A DNA stretch of 64,000 bases from Gp6-AA40 sp035263125 (lineage in GTDB: Bacteria; Acidobacteriota; Vicinamibacteria; Vicinamibacterales; UBA2999): assembly GCA_035263125.1 (NCBI GenBank), contig DATFRP010000381.1, positions 7,506 through 71,505 of the forward strand, in the 5' to 3' direction. The notes under the pieces were generated by a model that searched no databases, was not told the DNA's origin, and saw only the letters and a list, made by a program, of their open reading frames with translations. A program made the translations under genes and the position numbers. Of the stretch, positions 8,279-17,250 are shown piece by piece; positions within the stretch are counted from its first letter, which is position 1, and each line of letters starts with the position of its first letter.

Positions 8279-9508
8279 ATGACGTCTCGAAGAGTCTTCG
8301 TCAAGTCAGGCGCGATGGCGATGGTCTCGCTGGGCTTTGCGCCGTCGTTTCTCGCGCGCGCGGCCGAAGCAGCAACGGCGCGCAAGAAGCTGCTGATCGC
8401 GATCTTTCAGCGTGGCGCCGTCGACGGGCTGAACATGGTCGTGCCGTACGGCGAAGCCGACTACTACAAGCTGCGTCCGTCGATCGCGATTCCGCGTCCG
8501 AACGCAGCCGAGGGAGCAATCGACCTCGACGGCTTCTTCGCGTTGCATCCCCGCATGGGCGCGCTCAAACCGCTCTGGGACAACAGCTCGCTTGCGATCG
8601 TGCATGCCTGCGGGTCGCCCGATCAGACCCGATCGCACTTCGACGCGCAGGATTACATGGAGACGGCGACTCCTGGCGTGAAGAGTACGCGCGACGGCTG
8701 GTTGAATCGGTATCTGCAGGCCACCGGCAGCGACACGTCGCCGCTTCGCGGTGTGGCCGTGACCAAGCAGATGCCCCGCTCGCTGCAGGGGCACGCGCCG
8801 ACCCTGGCGGTCGGCAACATCGAGTCGTTCGACGTTCGTGGCGGAATGGGCGCGGCGCGCGAGCTCGAGACCGCGTTCGCAGGATCGTCGGACTCGCTCC
8901 TGAGCGGAAGCGCAAAGGCGGCGTTCGAAGCGATGCGCACGTTGCACGCCGCGAGCAGCGGCCGCTATCAGCCGGCGGCCGGCGTCGAATATCCCCGGTC
9001 GCCCTTTGGTCAGGCGCTTCAGGAGATCGCGCGCATCGCGAAGTCTGACGTCGGCCTCGAGGTCGCGTTCACGGAGGCCACCAACTGGGATCACCACGTC
9101 GCCGAAGGCGCGACCCAGGGTCAGATCGCGCAGCGGCTCGACGACTTCTCGCGCGCCCTCGCCGCGCTCGCGACCGATCTCGGCGATCGTCTCTCGGAGA
9201 CCGTGATTCTGACGATGTCAGAGTTCGGGCGCGCGGTGGCGGAGAACGGCAATCGCGGGACCGATCATGGGCACGGCAACGCGATGCTCCTCATCGGTGG
9301 TCCGGTGAAAGGGCGCAAGGTCTACGGCAAGTGGCCAGGCCTCGGCGCCGACCAGCGGTTCGAGGGTCGCGATCTCGCGGTGACCACGGACTTCCGCGAC
9401 GTGTTCGGCGAAGTGGCGACGCGTCATCTGTCGCTGAGCCCGGAGGCGCTGGCAAACGTGTTTCCCGGTTTCAGACCCGGTGGACAGCTCGGTGTCTTCC
9501 GCGCGTGA
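8279..9508 (+). CDS. DUF1501 family Tat-exported protein
   Basis: ATG 8279 with GAGGA upstream gives 409 aa. The N-terminus has a twin-arginine signal (TSRRVFVKSGAMAMVSLGF, cleavage near ARAAEA), so the protein is exported folded. The domain shows IFQRGAVDGLNMVVPYG, HPRMGALKPLWDN, the SHFDAQDYMETATPG motif and, near the end, TMSEFGRAVAENGN followed by GTDHGHGNAMLLIGG. This is the sulfatase-like DUF1501 pattern. Substrate unknown. It is translated from the same transcript as the DUF1800 gene. Export fits with the tatA-tatC genes at 41-42 kb. Confidence 0.92.
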   Translation: MTSRRVFVKSGAMAMVSLGFAPSFLARAAEAATARKKLLIAIFQRGAVDGLNMVVPYGEADYYKLRPSIAIPRPNAAEGAIDLDGFFALHPRMGALKPLWDNSSLAIVHACGSPDQTRSHFDAQDYMETATPGVKSTRDGWLNRYLQATGSDTSPLRGVAVTKQMPRSLQGHAPTLAVGNIESFDVRGGMGAARELETAFAGSSDSLLSGSAKAAFEAMRTLHAASSGRYQPAAGVEYPRSPFGQALQEIARIAKSDVGLEVAFTEATNWDHHVAEGATQGQIAQRLDDFSRALAALATDLGDRLSETVILTMSEFGRAVAENGNRGTDHGHGNAMLLIGGPVKGRKVYGKWPGLGADQRFEGRDLAVTTDFRDVFGEVATRHLSLSPEALANVFPGFRPGGQLGVFRA

Positions 9509-9512
9509 AACG

Positions 9513-9533
9513 CGGGCCTGAAGAACAGGCCCG
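9513..9533. repeat. REP-like hairpin without GTAG foot
   Basis: Stem CGGGCCT (9513-9519), loop GAAGAAC, stem AGGCCCG (9527-9533). The core GGGCCTGAAGAACA is the same as in the hairpin inside rimO at 21141, but the CTAC foot is absent. It starts five bases after the DUF1501 stop and may act as a transcription barrier. Confidence 0.6.
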
Positions 9534-9565
9534 GCGTCTGTGTCAGCGTCGGCATCGCCGCGAAA

Positions 9566-9571
9566 TATAAT
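9566..9571 (+). promoter_or_regulatory. -10 box for a probably leaderless transcript
   Basis: A perfect TATAAT lies six bases before the ATG at 9578. A start site at normal distance would fall on or next to the start codon. No Shine-Dalgarno sequence is present, which agrees. No clear -35 box is seen. Confidence 0.5.
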
Positions 9572-9577
9572 GGTCGG

Positions 9578-10042
9578 ATGGCCCCCCGGAAATCCAACCT
9601 GGCGAAGACGAAATGCGCGCTCTGCGGGTCGAAGGAGGTGTCCGAACCCCGTGGCGAAGAGCGCTACTGCCGCGACTGTTGGGAAAAGAAGATCGCCGTC
9701 GAGGAGATCGTCGCGCGCGAGTTCGCCCTCAAGCGCTACATCCGCGCGCACAGCGCCGAGAAATACCTGGTCTATCACTCGACCATCAAGCGCCCCTGCG
9801 GTCAGATCATCGTCGTCGACGACGGCTACGACCTGTTTCTATCGATGATTCTCTATCCGAACTTCGGATGGGATGAGCCCGCGTATCACCTCGAGGGCGA
9901 CCCGGAAGGGCGCACGTTTGCCGAGGTGCTGGTCGATGTCGTCGCCACCGAGGTCATCGAGCCGTGGGGCGGGGGCAAATGGCACTTGGAAATCTTCAGG
10001 TCCGCCAGCCCGGAGCCCGAAGACTGGAACGGCGAGATGTGA
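9578..10042 (+). CDS. Zinc-ribbon protein of unknown function
   Basis: 154 aa; family not recognised. C13-x2-C16 and C31-x2-C34 form a zinc-ribbon-like motif in the first 35 residues. A mixed alpha/beta domain follows with RPCGQIIVVDDGYDLFLSMI and a conserved-looking TEVIEPWGGGKWHLEIF. It has no signal peptide, so it is cytoplasmic. The ribbon could bind zinc and contact nucleic acid or protein; that is inference only. The gene is flanked by its own -10 box and by the separate promoter of the next gene, so it is probably a single-gene transcript. Confidence 0.6.
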   Translation: MAPRKSNLAKTKCALCGSKEVSEPRGEERYCRDCWEKKIAVEEIVAREFALKRYIRAHSAEKYLVYHSTIKRPCGQIIVVDDGYDLFLSMILYPNFGWDEPAYHLEGDPEGRTFAEVLVDVVATEVIEPWGGGKWHLEIFRSASPEPEDWNGEM

Positions 10043-10076
10043 AATTCGCGTTCATGTTGCGGACGGGTTAGATCGG

Positions 10077-10082
10077 TATAAT
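10077..10082 (+). promoter_or_regulatory. -10 box for the FxLYD-like gene
   Basis: A perfect TATAAT stands 30 bases before the ATG at 10113, with a normal leader holding GGAGGG. A -35 box is weak (TTGCGG at 10057 would be only 14 bases away). Confidence 0.45.
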
Positions 10083-10112
10083 TGCGGCGCGTTCTTGGGG
10101 GAGGGTCAGATC

Positions 10113-10598
10113 ATGAGCGGTCAGATACGTGCGTTCCTGACGCTGGTCAGCGTAGCGTTGCTCGCGACAGGAATCGTGGCCGAACAGGCCAAACAGGCGG
10201 CCGCAAAACCAACGGCCGCGACGAAGAAGCCGAACGATGAAGGCGTCACGACCGCACCCAACAAGCTGGTGGCTCCGGTTCGTGGCGAAGCCGAACTCGG
10301 TTACACGAAGCCGGTGCAGAAGAACGACGGCAAGTTCCTCGTCACGACGATGAAGGTGAAGAACCTGGCCAGCGGCGCGATCGCAGGCTTGAAGATTGAC
10401 GAGTTCTGGTACGACAAGGATGGCAATCCGATTACCGGCTCGCAGCCGTTCCGCTATCGCAAGCCCCTTCAGCCAGGTGAAGTTATCGAGGTGACGCTCA
10501 AGGTGCAAATCGTTCCCGCAATGAAGACGGGACGCTACCAGTACAAGTTCGAGCACGCCAACGGCAAGATCAAGCCGACACTGGTGACGAAACTCTAA
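10113..10598 (+). CDS. Periplasmic protein with FxLYD-like domain
   Basis: 161 aa from ATG 10113, with GGAGGG ten bases upstream. Residues 1-24 are a signal peptide (IRAFLTLVSVALLATGIVA). Residues 25-60 are Lys/Ala/Pro-rich. The rest is one beta-sandwich: a strand with VTTMKVKNLASGAIAGLKID, then FWYDKDGNPITGSQPF, then PLQPGEVIEVTLKV. This order of a strand carrying a conserved Asn, a Y-D/G turn and a late proline-x-glutamate is the FxLYD pattern. Such domains are small structural or binding modules. No partner is visible nearby. Confidence 0.55.
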   Translation: MSGQIRAFLTLVSVALLATGIVAEQAKQAAAKPTAATKKPNDEGVTTAPNKLVAPVRGEAELGYTKPVQKNDGKFLVTTMKVKNLASGAIAGLKIDEFWYDKDGNPITGSQPFRYRKPLQPGEVIEVTLKVQIVPAMKTGRYQYKFEHANGKIKPTLVTKL

Positions 10599-10614
10599 GC
10601 GCTCAGCGACGTTC

Positions 10615-10646
10615 GTAGGCGGCGGGTCTAAAACGGAAGACCCGCC
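10615..10646 (+). repeat. GTAG-type REP hairpin (copy 2)
   Basis: GTAG (10615-10618), then stem GGCGGGTCT (10621-10629), an eight-base loop, and stem AGACCCGCC (10638-10646). It lies in the 54-base gap between convergent genes, so it is also well placed to stop transcription from both sides. Confidence 0.7.
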
Positions 10647-10652
10647 CTAGTG

Positions 10653-12722
10653 CTACTTCACTCGTATCTGAATATCTCTGCTCACCGTCTGCACGTCTTT
10701 CGTGCGGGACTGCCCTTCGACGTGCAGCACATACAAGGCAGGCGCGATACTGTCGAGTGGGATGCGCGCGCTGAAGCCGTAGCCGCCCGAGCTCCCTTGC
10801 AGTTCCGTCGATGATCGCTCGTCGGTCACCGCACGCACGACTGTGCCGCCCTCGGCGCGCAGTTCGGCCTTGAAGTCGAGCATGTGCGCAGGGGCCCCCG
10901 GCTTGTTCTCGTAGAACTCCGCGAAGAGCGCGATCTCGTCGTTCTGCAAGAACTCGCGAGTGGCCGTCGGCGGTCCAGGCAGATAATCGCCAAGCGGGTT
11001 CTTTGGCTTGATCGTCGGCGCTTCGGCCATTGCGCGCGAGGTGATCGACACGCCGCTCATCGTGAACGGCGCGTTGGCAAAGTCGGGAACATCGAGATCG
11101 TAGAGCACGCTTCCGACCTTGCCCGACTTGGCGGACGCGGCGATTCGCAGTTGATACCGCCCCGGGGGCAAGCTCGCTTGCGACAGCATCCTGAAGCCGC
11201 GGCTCTTTGCGCGCGCCAGCGTATCGGGCTTCAAGGTGAGCGTCGCGGTCTGCCGATCGCCGGGAAAACTCTTACCCTTCGAGTCGGTCGCGGTGTGGCC
11301 GATCTCGATCGTCTCGTTATAGATGCCGTCTTTCTCGATGAAGTCGAGACCGTTCACATCGAGTTCGACGGCGAACGCAACCGAGGCATTCGGCGCCTGC
11401 CCCTTGTACGCTGCGGCGAACACCTTCATCGGGATGCCGGTCACCGGCAGCGGACTGCCGATCGCTCCAGAGAGCGATGGGTTCGTGTTGCTTTCCGAGG
11501 GGCGCGCCGGGCGCCGGCCGCCGCGCGCTTCGTAGTAGCCGTTACGGGAGCGCACCATCAGGCCCGGCCGTTTGATGCGAACTTCGATCTTGCGGAAACG
11601 GCCATCGCGCCGCTCGTTCGGCGAGTAGTACCCGAAGACGTAGTACGTGCTGTTCTCGTTGACGATGCGATCGAACGCGCCGTTGAGGTCGTTGCGGTTG
11701 ACCGCCGCAAATCCACCCGTGCTCGACGCCAGCACACGCAGGCTGTCCTGCGACAGGCGGAGTTCGTTCTGCATCGCGCGGCCATCGGCGTCGCCGATAG
11801 TGCTGCTTGACTGAATGAGGTCTTCGTCACCCGCGACGAGGCCACGGGGATCGATCGCGTAAATCGCCACGTTCCCGCGCGTGGCCGCCGCGATCGCGTC
11901 ATGTGTGTCGAGCATGACCGAGGACGCAGTCGCGCCAAGGACGCCGGTGGCCTCGTAGATGTCGTAGTCGACGCCTTCGCCGATGAGGAGCATCGCCTTC
12001 CGTCGTCCGTGCACGCCAGCCATGAACTCCGACATCTTGCGGATGTTGTTCATCACCGAGCGGGCGCGGAACGCGCGATCCATCTGATCGATGTCGTCGC
12101 CCGGTTCGAGGTTCCCGGTATCGGGATTGACGCGGGCGGTTTCGATCCGTTGCAACGTCGCCGAGCGGAGCTTGCGTCCAACGAACTTGTCGGTGGCGTT
12201 GAGCAGCAGCTTCGTGTTGTTGGTGAAGTCCTGCGACGCTTCGGTCCGCCCGGTGTACACCACCGCCGCCAGATCATTGGTACCGAACTGCTGCTCGAAG
12301 AACCGGCGCATGGTCGCCTTCACGCGCGGCGTCCTCGTGAAATCCGTGTGCACATCGTCGAGGACGATGAGATAGATGCGCCCTTCGACGTTTTGATTCG
12401 TCTGCACATCGGCTTCAATGGGCGACGACGCGAAGATCGGGCGCTCGGCCCGCTGGATCGGAATGTTCACGAGGGAAAAGGCCGTCACCTTCTGCGGCTT
12501 CCCGTCTTCGAAGACGTCGAAGTCCGACGCGGCCAGGTCGGAAACGACCCGGCCTTGGGCATCGGTCACGGTCGCATCGACCTCCACATAGTTGACCTCG
12601 ACGCGGAACGTGACCGCCGGTTGAGGAGACTGGGGGGCTGGCGGCGTGGCACTTTGCTGCTGTGCGGCGAGGATGCCGCTCGCTGCGGCCACGAGAAAAG
12701 CGACCGAAAGTTGATATTTCAT
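10653..12722 (-). CDS. VWFA-related secreted protein of acidobacterial type
   Basis: 689 aa with signal peptide (QLSVAFLVAAASGILAAQQ). The first 100 residues hold the beta-rich block VEVDATVTDAQGRVVSDL followed by FDVFEDGKPQKVTAFS, the signature opening of the acidobacterial VWFA-related family. The VWA-like domain follows (RIYLIVLDDVHTDF, then KAMLLIGEGVDYD, then IYAIDPRGL). Its metal-site motif is degenerate: DDVHTDF stands where DxSxS is usual, so metal-dependent binding is doubtful. The C-terminal 250 residues are further beta domains. Probably exported to the periplasm or surface; the biological role of the family is not known. Multiple paralogues per genome are usual. Confidence 0.88.
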   Translation of the reverse strand: MKYQLSVAFLVAAASGILAAQQQSATPPAPQSPQPAVTFRVEVNYVEVDATVTDAQGRVVSDLAASDFDVFEDGKPQKVTAFSLVNIPIQRAERPIFASSPIEADVQTNQNVEGRIYLIVLDDVHTDFTRTPRVKATMRRFFEQQFGTNDLAAVVYTGRTEASQDFTNNTKLLLNATDKFVGRKLRSATLQRIETARVNPDTGNLEPGDDIDQMDRAFRARSVMNNIRKMSEFMAGVHGRRKAMLLIGEGVDYDIYEATGVLGATASSVMLDTHDAIAAATRGNVAIYAIDPRGLVAGDEDLIQSSSTIGDADGRAMQNELRLSQDSLRVLASSTGGFAAVNRNDLNGAFDRIVNENSTYYVFGYYSPNERRDGRFRKIEVRIKRPGLMVRSRNGYYEARGGRRPARPSESNTNPSLSGAIGSPLPVTGIPMKVFAAAYKGQAPNASVAFAVELDVNGLDFIEKDGIYNETIEIGHTATDSKGKSFPGDRQTATLTLKPDTLARAKSRGFRMLSQASLPPGRYQLRIAASAKSGKVGSVLYDLDVPDFANAPFTMSGVSITSRAMAEAPTIKPKNPLGDYLPGPPTATREFLQNDEIALFAEFYENKPGAPAHMLDFKAELRAEGGTVVRAVTDERSSTELQGSSGGYGFSARIPLDSIAPALYVLHVEGQSRTKDVQTVSRDIQIRVK

Positions 12723-12751
12723 AGCTTCTTCGGGCAGGCTGGCCAGCCCCG

Positions 12752-12757
12752 ATTATA
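12752..12757 (-). promoter_or_regulatory. -10 box for the VWFA gene
   Basis: On the minus strand a perfect TATAAT lies about 30 bases before the ATG at 12722, which has GAAGAAG as ribosome binding site. No good -35 box at 16-18 bases. Confidence 0.45.
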
Positions 12758-12806
12758 GGTGAACCGACTTTCACCTGCGCAGTCGCGTCTGTAGGATTAG
12801 GGGTTC

Positions 12807-12812
12807 TATACT
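12807..12812 (+). promoter_or_regulatory. -10 box for the M24 peptidase gene
   Basis: TATACT nine bases before the ATG at 12822. The transcript would begin within about three bases of the start codon, so it is probably leaderless. It is back to back with the VWFA promoter in the same 99-base gap. Confidence 0.45.
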
Positions 12813-12821
12813 GAACGCTCA

Positions 12822-14003
12822 ATGGGACTGGACATCGCATCCGTACAGCGGGCCCTGCGTGCAGCACGCCTGGATGGGTGGTTGCTCTACGACTTCCACG
12901 GGTCCAACCCGATCGCGGCGCATCTGGCCGGACTGACGCACGGGGCCCACATGACCACGCGCCGCTGGTACTACCTCGTTCCCGCTCAAGGCGAACCTCG
13001 TGGTCTCGTTCACGCGATCGAGCGACGCACCCTGGACGAGCTCCCAGGGGAGAAAATCGTCTACGCGGGGCGCCGCCAACTGGATGAGGGGCTGACCCGC
13101 CTTCTGTCCGGGGTGCGGCGCGTGGCGATGGAGTACTCGCCGATGTGTGCGATTCCGTACCTCTCGCGGGTCGACGCGGGAACGGCCGAGGCCATCCGGG
13201 CGAAGGGAGTTGAAATCCTTTCGTCGGGGGATCTCGTCCAACAGTTCGAAGCCTCCTGGACGCGGACTCAGCTCGCATCGCATCGTACGGCCTCCGCTTC
13301 GCTCTATCGCATCAAAGATCGGGCATTCGACGCGGCACACGCTGCGCTGCGAGCAGGTCGCGCGATGACTGAATACGACCTCCAGCAGCAGATGGTCGGG
13401 TGGTTTTCGGAGGAAGGATTAATCAGCGATTCGGCTCCGGTGGTCGCGGTCGGCGGCAACGCCGGCGACCCGCATTACCTGCCTGCTGCCGGCAGCGCAC
13501 GGCCGATCGTCGCGGACGAGATTCTGTTGCTCGATCTGTGGGGCAAGACACGCGAGCCGGGGGCGGTGTTCGCGGATATCACGTGGGTCGGCGTCACGAG
13601 CTCGCGCGTGCCGGACGAGGCAGCGCGGGCGTTTGCCGCCATCGCGGAGGCTCGCGACGCAGCGGTCAGTCTGGTTGAAGACGCCGCCGCGCGGGGACGT
13701 GACCTGTGTGGGTGGGAGGTCGACGATTCAGCACGTCGGGTTCTGCAACAGCGAGGGTACGGGGATCGCATCCTGCACCGCACCGGGCATAGCCTGGGTG
13801 AGCTGGTGCATGGCAACGGCGTGCACATGGACGACTACGAGACCCACGACGACCGCCGCCTGCTGCCGGGCACCGGGTTCACGGTCGAGCCCGGGTTGTA
13901 CTTCGACACTTTTGGCGTCCGCACTGAAATCAATGTTTATAGGGATGAACGCGAGGCTACCGTAACCGGGCCGCGACAGGCCGAAATCATCACATTGCTG
14001 TGA
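12822..14003 (+). CDS. M24 family metallopeptidase (Xaa-Pro peptidase-like)
   Basis: 393 aa. Residues 1 to about 160 are a creatinase-type N-terminal domain (RAARLDGWLLYDFHGSNPIA). The rest is the pita-bread M24 domain. All five metal ligands can be seen: Asp in ILLLDLWG, Asp in VFADITW, His in HRTGHSLG, Glu in FTVEPGLYF and Glu in RTEINVY. It should therefore be an active dimetal peptidase that removes residues next to proline. There is no signal peptide, so it is cytoplasmic. The next gene, the protease htrA, starts 58 bases downstream with its own ribosome binding site. Confidence 0.85.
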   Translation: MGLDIASVQRALRAARLDGWLLYDFHGSNPIAAHLAGLTHGAHMTTRRWYYLVPAQGEPRGLVHAIERRTLDELPGEKIVYAGRRQLDEGLTRLLSGVRRVAMEYSPMCAIPYLSRVDAGTAEAIRAKGVEILSSGDLVQQFEASWTRTQLASHRTASASLYRIKDRAFDAAHAALRAGRAMTEYDLQQQMVGWFSEEGLISDSAPVVAVGGNAGDPHYLPAAGSARPIVADEILLLDLWGKTREPGAVFADITWVGVTSSRVPDEAARAFAAIAEARDAAVSLVEDAAARGRDLCGWEVDDSARRVLQQRGYGDRILHRTGHSLGELVHGNGVHMDDYETHDDRRLLPGTGFTVEPGLYFDTFGVRTEINVYRDEREATVTGPRQAEIITLL

Positions 14004-14061
14004 ATCTGGAATTGGTTCGAAACTTGTGTATGCGGGAAAGCGAAGAGGTGTGGAGGCATCA

Positions 14062-15633
14062 ATGTCCAACCGAGGAATGACCTGGTTTTATGCGCTGCTG
14101 ATCGCGACCACCTCGGCCGCGGCGGCGCTGGTCCTTGCGTCGAGGCTGGGGCTTGCGCCGGAATCATCGGCGCAGACGGGACCGCTTCCCGTCCAGAACA
14201 GCGCGCCGATCACCGGCCCGCTGACGGCGACCACGTTCCGTGAAATCGCCAAGTCGGCCACGCCGGCGGTGGTGAACGTCCGGACCGAGTCGCGTCAACG
14301 CACACAGGACCTGAGCGACTTTTTCGGCGGTGGCGGCAGCGATCTCTTCGATCGCTTCTTCGGCGGCGGCGGCGGTGGCGGCGGCACCGGTGGCCGCAGC
14401 CCGCGTCAGCAGCCGCGCCAGCGCGATCAAGTGGTTCAGGCCGCTGGCACCGGATTCATCATCGACAAGTCCGGTCTCATCCTGACGAACAACCACGTCG
14501 TCGAAGGCGCCAACAAGATCAGGGTGTCGCTCTACGGCGAGGACGAAGATCAGGAATACGATGCGAAGATCATCGGACGCGATCCGTTGATCGACAGCGC
14601 CTTGATCCAGTTGACGGAAAAGCCAAACCACACCTTACCGGTGATCTCCTTTGGCGATTCGTCGAAGCTGGAACCCGGTGACTGGGTGATGGCCATCGGG
14701 AATCCATTCAACCTCGCGCACACCGTCAGCGTCGGCGTGATCAGCGCGATGGAGCGTCCGTTCGAAGTTGCGGAGAACCGCTTCGCGCAGGTGCTGCAGA
14801 CCGATGCGGCGATCAATCCCGGCAACTCCGGTGGACCGCTGTTGAACATCCGCGGCGAGGTCATCGGGATCAACACCGCGATCATCGCGGACGGCCGTCA
14901 GTCGGGCAACATTGGCATCGGCTTCGCAATTCCGATCAACACGGTTCGCGATCTGCTGCCGCAGCTCGAAACTGGAAAGGTGTCCCACGGCCGCATCGGT
15001 GTCACCGTGGGATCCGTGCCGCGCGAAGCTGTCGACGAATTCGGCTTGAAGGAGCGCAAGGGCGCGGTCGTCAGCTCGGTCTCGCCGGGCAGCGCTGCGG
15101 CCAGGGCCGGTATGGAGCCCGGCGACGTGATCACTTCATACAACGGCAAACCAGTGACCGGGCGCGACGATCTCGTGCGCATGGTGGTGGCGACCAAGCC
15201 GCGTACCACGGTGCCCGTGCGCGTCCTGCGCGACAAACAGGAGAAGACGCTCAGCGTGACGGTCGATGAACTCGATCTCGAGGCTGAAGGCAACACGGCG
15301 CGTGGTGGCGGCGGGCGCGACCGCGACAACGACACGACGCAGGAGACCAGCGCGGGCTTCGGGCTGTCGCTCTCGAACGTGACCGCGGATATCGCTCGCA
15401 AGCTGCGGCTGGACGACAACAAGGGCGCGCTCATCACCGACATCGAGCCGGCCAGTCCTGCGTACAGGGGCGGTCTCCAGCCCGGTGACGTGATCATCCG
15501 CGTCGGGCGCACGTCGGTGAACAACGCGGCGGAAGCGTCGCGCGAGCTCAGCCGTGTGCCGTCGCATGGAACCGTGTTCCTGCGGGTGTTGCGCAACGGC
15601 ACGGAGACTTTCGCGTCGCTCACGAAAGAATAG
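14062..15633 (+). CDS. DegP/HtrA-type periplasmic serine protease
   Basis: It degrades or refolds damaged envelope proteins. ATG 14062 has GGAGG nine bases upstream, giving 523 aa. There is an N-terminal membrane anchor or signal (FYALLIATTSAAAALVLAS), then a Gly-rich flexible loop at about residues 88-115 (FFGGGGGGGG). The trypsin-like domain has the full triad: H145 in TNNHVVEG, D178 in PLIDSALI and S256 in GNSGGPLL. Two PDZ domains follow (about 300-400 and 430-520; ASPAYRGGLQPGDVI in the second), separated by an Arg/Asp-rich linker. Both PDZ domains place it in the DegP/DegQ class and not DegS. Confidence 0.93.
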   Translation: MSNRGMTWFYALLIATTSAAAALVLASRLGLAPESSAQTGPLPVQNSAPITGPLTATTFREIAKSATPAVVNVRTESRQRTQDLSDFFGGGGSDLFDRFFGGGGGGGGTGGRSPRQQPRQRDQVVQAAGTGFIIDKSGLILTNNHVVEGANKIRVSLYGEDEDQEYDAKIIGRDPLIDSALIQLTEKPNHTLPVISFGDSSKLEPGDWVMAIGNPFNLAHTVSVGVISAMERPFEVAENRFAQVLQTDAAINPGNSGGPLLNIRGEVIGINTAIIADGRQSGNIGIGFAIPINTVRDLLPQLETGKVSHGRIGVTVGSVPREAVDEFGLKERKGAVVSSVSPGSAAARAGMEPGDVITSYNGKPVTGRDDLVRMVVATKPRTTVPVRVLRDKQEKTLSVTVDELDLEAEGNTARGGGGRDRDNDTTQETSAGFGLSLSNVTADIARKLRLDDNKGALITDIEPASPAYRGGLQPGDVIIRVGRTSVNNAAEASRELSRVPSHGTVFLRVLRNGTETFASLTKE

Positions 15634-15672
15634 AAGGCGGGACCAGGACGCCGACCACGATCTCTTCGACAC

Positions 15673-15711
15673 GGTCCGCAGGTTTCGCATAGACTGCGTA
15701 GCCTGCGGACC
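15673..15711. repeat. Intergenic hairpin after htrA
   Basis: Perfect 10-base stem GGTCCGCAGG (15673-15682) with CCTGCGGACC (15702-15711). The 19-base loop contains GCGTAG. It lies between the htrA stop and the CYTH gene. It may be a degraded relative of the GTAG hairpins or a plain transcription barrier; no T-run follows. Confidence 0.5.
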
Positions 15712-15739
15712 GGACTTTGAGACCGCACACCGGAGTCCG

Positions 15740-16306
15740 ATGATCGAACGCGAGATCAAGCTGCCGTTCTCGACGCCGACCGATGCCCGGTTGGCGATCC
15801 TTGCCGCCGGGGCCGCGCCGCTCCGGTGCCGCCGACTCCAGGAAGATGCCTTGTTCGACACCGACGACGAGTCGCTTCGTCGCCGCGGATGCGCGCTGCG
15901 AATCCGCATGGATTCCGGCCGCAGCCTGCTGACGTTCAAGGGCCCGATTCAACCCGGTCCGATGAAAACTCGCGAGGAGCACGAAACCGTCGTCAGCGAC
16001 GGTGAAGTGTTGATCAATCTGCTCCAGTCGCTCGGCCTGCACGTCTGGTTCCGCTATCAGAAATTCCGGGAAGAATTCGCCGCCGAGGACGCAACGATTG
16101 CCCTCGACGAGACCCCGATCGGAACCTTCGTCGAGATCGAAGGCGGCGAGCGTGCGATCATGACGTTCACGCAGGCGCTCGGGCGTTCGCCGGACGACTT
16201 CATTCTCGATTCGTATCGCGGGCTCTTCCTGGCGCGGAGAACGGAGTTCGGACTGCAGGGCGCCAACATGGTGTTCGCCGACGAATGGTCCCTGCGCTCG
16301 TCCTGA
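15740..16306 (+). CDS. CYTH domain phosphohydrolase/cyclase-like protein
   Basis: 188 aa. The family hallmark ExExK is at the N-terminus (E3, E5 and K7 in IEREIK). Charged beta strands follow that line a triphosphate tunnel (RIRMDSGRSLLTFKGP, RYQKFREEF, IALDETPIGTFVEIEGG). The domain binds triphosphates and metal; members are thiamine triphosphatases, class IV adenylate cyclases or inorganic triphosphatases, and the sequence alone does not choose. CGGAG stands before the ATG. It overlaps the murU gene by 22 bases, so it is probably co-translated with the cell-wall recycling pair. Confidence 0.85.
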   Translation: MIEREIKLPFSTPTDARLAILAAGAAPLRCRRLQEDALFDTDDESLRRRGCALRIRMDSGRSLLTFKGPIQPGPMKTREEHETVVSDGEVLINLLQSLGLHVWFRYQKFREEFAAEDATIALDETPIGTFVEIEGGERAIMTFTQALGRSPDDFILDSYRGLFLARRTEFGLQGANMVFADEWSLRSS

Positions 16307-17250
16307 CCGCGGGGCTGGCCACCCGCCTGCGCCCGCTGTCGTTCGTCCGCGCGAAAGCTGCACTGCCGGTCGCGGGTATTCCGATCGTTCGCCGCATTCT
16401 GATGTCGCTTGCGTCCGCGGGTATCAGCAAGGCGGTGCTCAATCTGCACCATCTCTCCCACACGCTGACGACCCACGTTGGCGACGGCAGCGATCTCGGC
16501 ATGTGCGTCCGCTATTCATGGGAGACGCCAGTCCTGGGCTCGGCGGGCGGACCGCGCCGCGCGCTGCCGCTGCTCGCGGAAGAGGGACGGGACTCGACGT
16601 TTCTGATCGTCAACGGCGATACGCTCACCAACGTCGATCTCGGTGCGGTCGTCGAGGACCATCGGCGATCGGGCGCACTCGTGACGATGGCGGTCGTGCC
16701 GAATACCGAGCCCGGCAAGTACGGCGGCATCGACGTCGACGATGACGGCGTCTTCAGAGGATTCGTGGCTCGTGGGTCGACGCAGTCGTCGTGGCATTTC
16801 ATCGGCGTCCAGGCCGCGGAACCCGCAGCATTCGCCTCAGTGCCGGCCGATGTCCCGCACGAAGTGCGGACGCTGTATCCCGCCCTGACCGCAGCACGGC
16901 CCGGCTCGGTGCGCGCCTACCGGACGAATGGTGCCGAGTTCTTCGATATCGGCACGCCGTCGGACTATCTCCGGACCTCGCACCTCATCGCCGCGCGCGA
17001 AGGCGTCGGACCGGGCGTTCCTGAAGGGACCTGGATCGAAAACGGCGCCCGGATCGAGCACTCGATTCTGTGGAACGATGTGGTCGTCGGCGCGGGCTCG
17101 ATGCTGCGCGAATGCGTGGTGACTGATGGCGTGCGCGTACCGGCCGATACGTCATGGCACGGGGTGACGATGCGGGTGGCATCTGGGGAGCTCGGTCCTG
17201 GAGAACGTCAGATCGAAGGTCTGGCGATCGGACCGCTGGACGTGGAATGA
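16285..17250 (+). CDS. murU: N-acetylmuramate-1-phosphate uridylyltransferase-like nucleotidyltransferase
   Basis: 321 aa. The nucleotidyltransferase fold begins at once with LVLTAGLATRLRPL and KAALPVAGIPIV (nucleotide and metal binding), then FLIVNGDTLTNVDL, which carries the catalytic Asp, and IDVDDDGVFRGF. After about residue 245 there is a short left-handed helix-like tail (GTWIENGARIEHSILWND) that plain MurU often lacks and that resembles the tail of mannose/glucose-1-phosphate nucleotidyltransferases. Its stop overlaps the start of an amgK-like kinase (ATGA). That partnership is the main argument for MurU: the two make UDP-MurNAc from recovered MurNAc and by-pass MurA. Another sugar-1-phosphate substrate remains possible. 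Confidence 0.7.
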   Translation: MVPALVLTAGLATRLRPLSFVRAKAALPVAGIPIVRRILMSLASAGISKAVLNLHHLSHTLTTHVGDGSDLGMCVRYSWETPVLGSAGGPRRALPLLAEEGRDSTFLIVNGDTLTNVDLGAVVEDHRRSGALVTMAVVPNTEPGKYGGIDVDDDGVFRGFVARGSTQSSWHFIGVQAAEPAAFASVPADVPHEVRTLYPALTAARPGSVRAYRTNGAEFFDIGTPSDYLRTSHLIAAREGVGPGVPEGTWIENGARIEHSILWNDVVVGAGSMLRECVVTDGVRVPADTSWHGVTMRVASGELGPGERQIEGLAIGPLDVE